A stretch of DNA of 64,000 nucleotides from Mesorhizobium sp. (lineage in GTDB: Bacteria > Pseudomonadota > Alphaproteobacteria > Rhizobiales > Rhizobiaceae). Positions 62,622 to 64,000 of the stretch are shown here, piece after piece. Position 1 is the stretch's first letter, and each line of letters begins with the position of its first letter. Under the pieces are notes generated by a model. It did not search any database. It saw nothing but the letters and a program-made list of their open reading frames with translations, and was not told the DNA's origin. The stretch lies in NCBI GenBank assembly GCA_004017535.1, contig SAJS01000001.1, forward strand, positions 620,001-684,000. The letters are read 5' to 3'. The translations under genes and the position numbers were made by a program.

Positions 62622-63845
62622 GTGAGCGAACGCGCAGAGGGAGCTCGCTTGGACCCCATCGAGAAAGCTATCCGCAATGCCTTCGAGAAAGGCAATGCCG
62701 AGGACCGGGCGTTCCGAGAGAAGGTCTATCGATCGGCATTTGCCGCGCTGGACCGCGTCCTGCAGGCCAATCCGAACATCACGGTCGAGGCCGCCATCGG
62801 CCGCCGCAAGGCGGTGCAAGCCAAGATCACCGAAATCGAATCAGAGTTCCTGCCGGCCGTCCCCGATGTGACGTTGCCGCCGGAAAATGTCGTGCCGGCC
62901 GGCAATGGCGCGCCGGCGCCCCGCGTCGATGCGCCGGCCGTTTCGGCCGCGCCTTCGATCGACGCGCCGCTGCCGCCGTCGCAATCAGCACGATCGCCCT
63001 CGATCACCGTCGACGGGCCGGTGCAGCCAGATGCCTCGGACCAGCCGCGTTCGCGCGTGCTGCCGCGTGTGCCCGACATCATGCCGGACGAGACGGCGCT
63101 GCCCGATGCGCCGTCGCTCGACGATTCGCCGGGTGCCCCCGTCGGCAACGGCGCCGAGGTCGCGCCCGATCGTGACGAGCGGCGGGTAAGGGGCCGGCGC
63201 CTGCCGCTGACCGCGATCTTCGTCGTCGCGACATTGCTCGCCGCCGCCGGCATCGGTCTCTACTTCGCCAAGCAGACCGGCGTCTTCAAGACGGCGGCCG
63301 AGCTCGACACCGGCCCGCCGGAACCGACGCCGACCCTTGACAGCGAGGACTCCTCGCAGCCGGGGGACACCGGCTCGCCGCAGAAGCCGGGCGAGGCGGA
63401 CCAGTCGAAGAACTGGATCAACGTCTTCTCGCCCGCCGACCCGACCCATGTCAGCACGCCGTCCGACGCCGGCGCCGAGGTGATGAAGGACGACACCGGC
63501 CAGTTCCTGCGCATCCGCTCCGGCGCTTCCGGTTCGGCCATTGCCTTCGATGTCGGCCAGGGCGTGCTGGAGAAGCTTGTCGGCAAGCACGCCATGTTCG
63601 ACGTCGTCGCCCGTTCGGAAGAGGGCAAGGAGACGCAGATATCGGTCGACTGCAATTTCGGCGATCTCGGCGATTGCGGCCGCAAGCGCTACGCCGTCGG
63701 CCATGAACGCAACGAATATCTGTTCGACGTGCAGTTCCCGGACAAGCATCCGGGCGCCGCCGGCACCATCGCCATCAACTCCGACATCGACCAGAAGGGC
63801 AAATCGGTCGATATCTACGAGATACGCGTTTCGATCGCGCAGTGA
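62622..63845 (+). CDS. Single-pass membrane protein of unknown function
   Basis: 407 residues from a GTG at 62622 with AGGGAA before it; a longer frame to 62406 runs back toward the tRNA gene and looks non-coding, and 62318-62621 shows no other gene. The helical N-terminal part (LDPIEKAIRNAFEKGNAEDR) is followed by a Pro/Ala/Asp-rich stretch. One membrane span (LPLTAIFVVATLLAAAGIGL) lies near residue 200. A Pro/Ser-rich linker leads to a beta-rich periplasmic domain with two Cys (DCNFGDLGDCGRK). No family is recognised. Confidence 0.75.
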   Translation: MSERAEGARLDPIEKAIRNAFEKGNAEDRAFREKVYRSAFAALDRVLQANPNITVEAAIGRRKAVQAKITEIESEFLPAVPDVTLPPENVVPAGNGAPAPRVDAPAVSAAPSIDAPLPPSQSARSPSITVDGPVQPDASDQPRSRVLPRVPDIMPDETALPDAPSLDDSPGAPVGNGAEVAPDRDERRVRGRRLPLTAIFVVATLLAAAGIGLYFAKQTGVFKTAAELDTGPPEPTPTLDSEDSSQPGDTGSPQKPGEADQSKNWINVFSPADPTHVSTPSDAGAEVMKDDTGQFLRIRSGASGSAIAFDVGQGVLEKLVGKHAMFDVVARSEEGKETQISVDCNFGDLGDCGRKRYAVGHERNEYLFDVQFPDKHPGAAGTIAINSDIDQKGKSVDIYEIRVSIAQ

Positions 63846-63913
63846 TCGCGTCTGTGTAGTTATCGACGCAGGCTCAGCGGGGTGACAGCGCCGACGTCGA
63901 ATTCTGCCAACTG

Positions 63914-64000
63914 TCAGTCCAGCAGCGCTTGCAGCGTCTCGATGCGGTCGGCCTCGGCCGCCGGCTTGTCCCAGCGCAGCCGCGAGATGCGGGGAAAGCG
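63914..64000 (-). CDS. C-terminal end of a probable ATP-dependent DNA ligase (runs off window)
   Basis: Only the last 28 residues are visible: RFPRISRLRWDKPAAEADRI then ETLQALLD and stop. The R-x-R-x-DKP-x-x-EADR pattern is the usual end of the large ATP-dependent DNA ligases of alphaproteobacteria (the cisplatin-damage-response type). Such a short piece leaves other identities possible. Confidence 0.5.
   Translation of the reverse strand, partial: RFPRISRLRWDKPAAEADRIETLQALLD

Overview
This window looks like chromosomal DNA of a Mesorhizobium-like member of the Hyphomicrobiales. It is GC-rich and its genes are tightly packed. It carries an fds-type formate dehydrogenase, an orfA-pit style phosphate module, many ABC importers for peptides and amino acids, and rhizobial-type intergenic hairpin repeats. 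The genus is inferred from gene content and protein style; no 16S rRNA is present.

Layout. Positions 1-3.5 kb hold fdsA (partial), fdsB, fdsG and a LysR regulator, with a clear palindromic operator before fdsG. From 3.6 to 19 kb there are mostly housekeeping or loosely related genes: a DUF47 protein with Pit, a VOC protein, Mrp, a CoxG-like protein, a sugar-acid dehydratase with a GntR-type operator, an MttB-family methyltransferase, a MocR regulator, pgi, a HAD phosphatase, a protein methyltransferase and a FadD with a Lys/Ala-rich tail. From 19.3 to 24.6 kb lies a complete peptide-type ABC importer. An exported hydrolase and an AraC regulator follow. From 53.7 to 60.3 kb are a PNPOx-like protein behind a perfect FNR/FixK box, a DUF1800/DUF1501 pair, and an ECF sigma/anti-sigma/heavy-metal-sensor/EF-hand group. 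The end of the window holds two tRNA genes with an integrase remnant between them, a single-pass membrane protein and the end of a probable DNA ligase gene.

The most interesting part is 26.6-53.6 kb. Its 24 genes form six transcription units that read as one catabolic island. A metal-dependent isatin hydrolase, an IorA/IorB-type 2-oxoacid:ferredoxin oxidoreductase, a two-domain 2-aminobenzoyl-CoA monooxygenase/reductase and a beta-oxidation-like set (SDR, crotonase, acyl-CoA dehydrogenase, Rid protein) suggest the route isatin -> isatinate -> 2-aminobenzoyl-CoA -> central metabolism. No CoA ligase is seen. I therefore propose that the IorAB-like enzyme oxidatively decarboxylates isatinate (2-aminophenylglyoxylate) directly to 2-aminobenzoyl-CoA. 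Two related FAD oxidoreductases, two aminotransferase-fold enzymes, an LLM-type monooxygenase, an HpcH/HpaI aldolase, two importers and two MarR regulators complete the island. This is compatible with catabolism of indole compounds such as indole-3-acetate or tryptophan-derived metabolites.

A 14-bp palindrome, consensus TTTYAAGCTTRAAA, occurs once in the promoter region of every transcription unit of this island, at 30951, 31830, 39077 and 46749. Its Y/R positions co-vary. It is probably the operator of one of the two MarR proteins and it defines the limits of the regulon.
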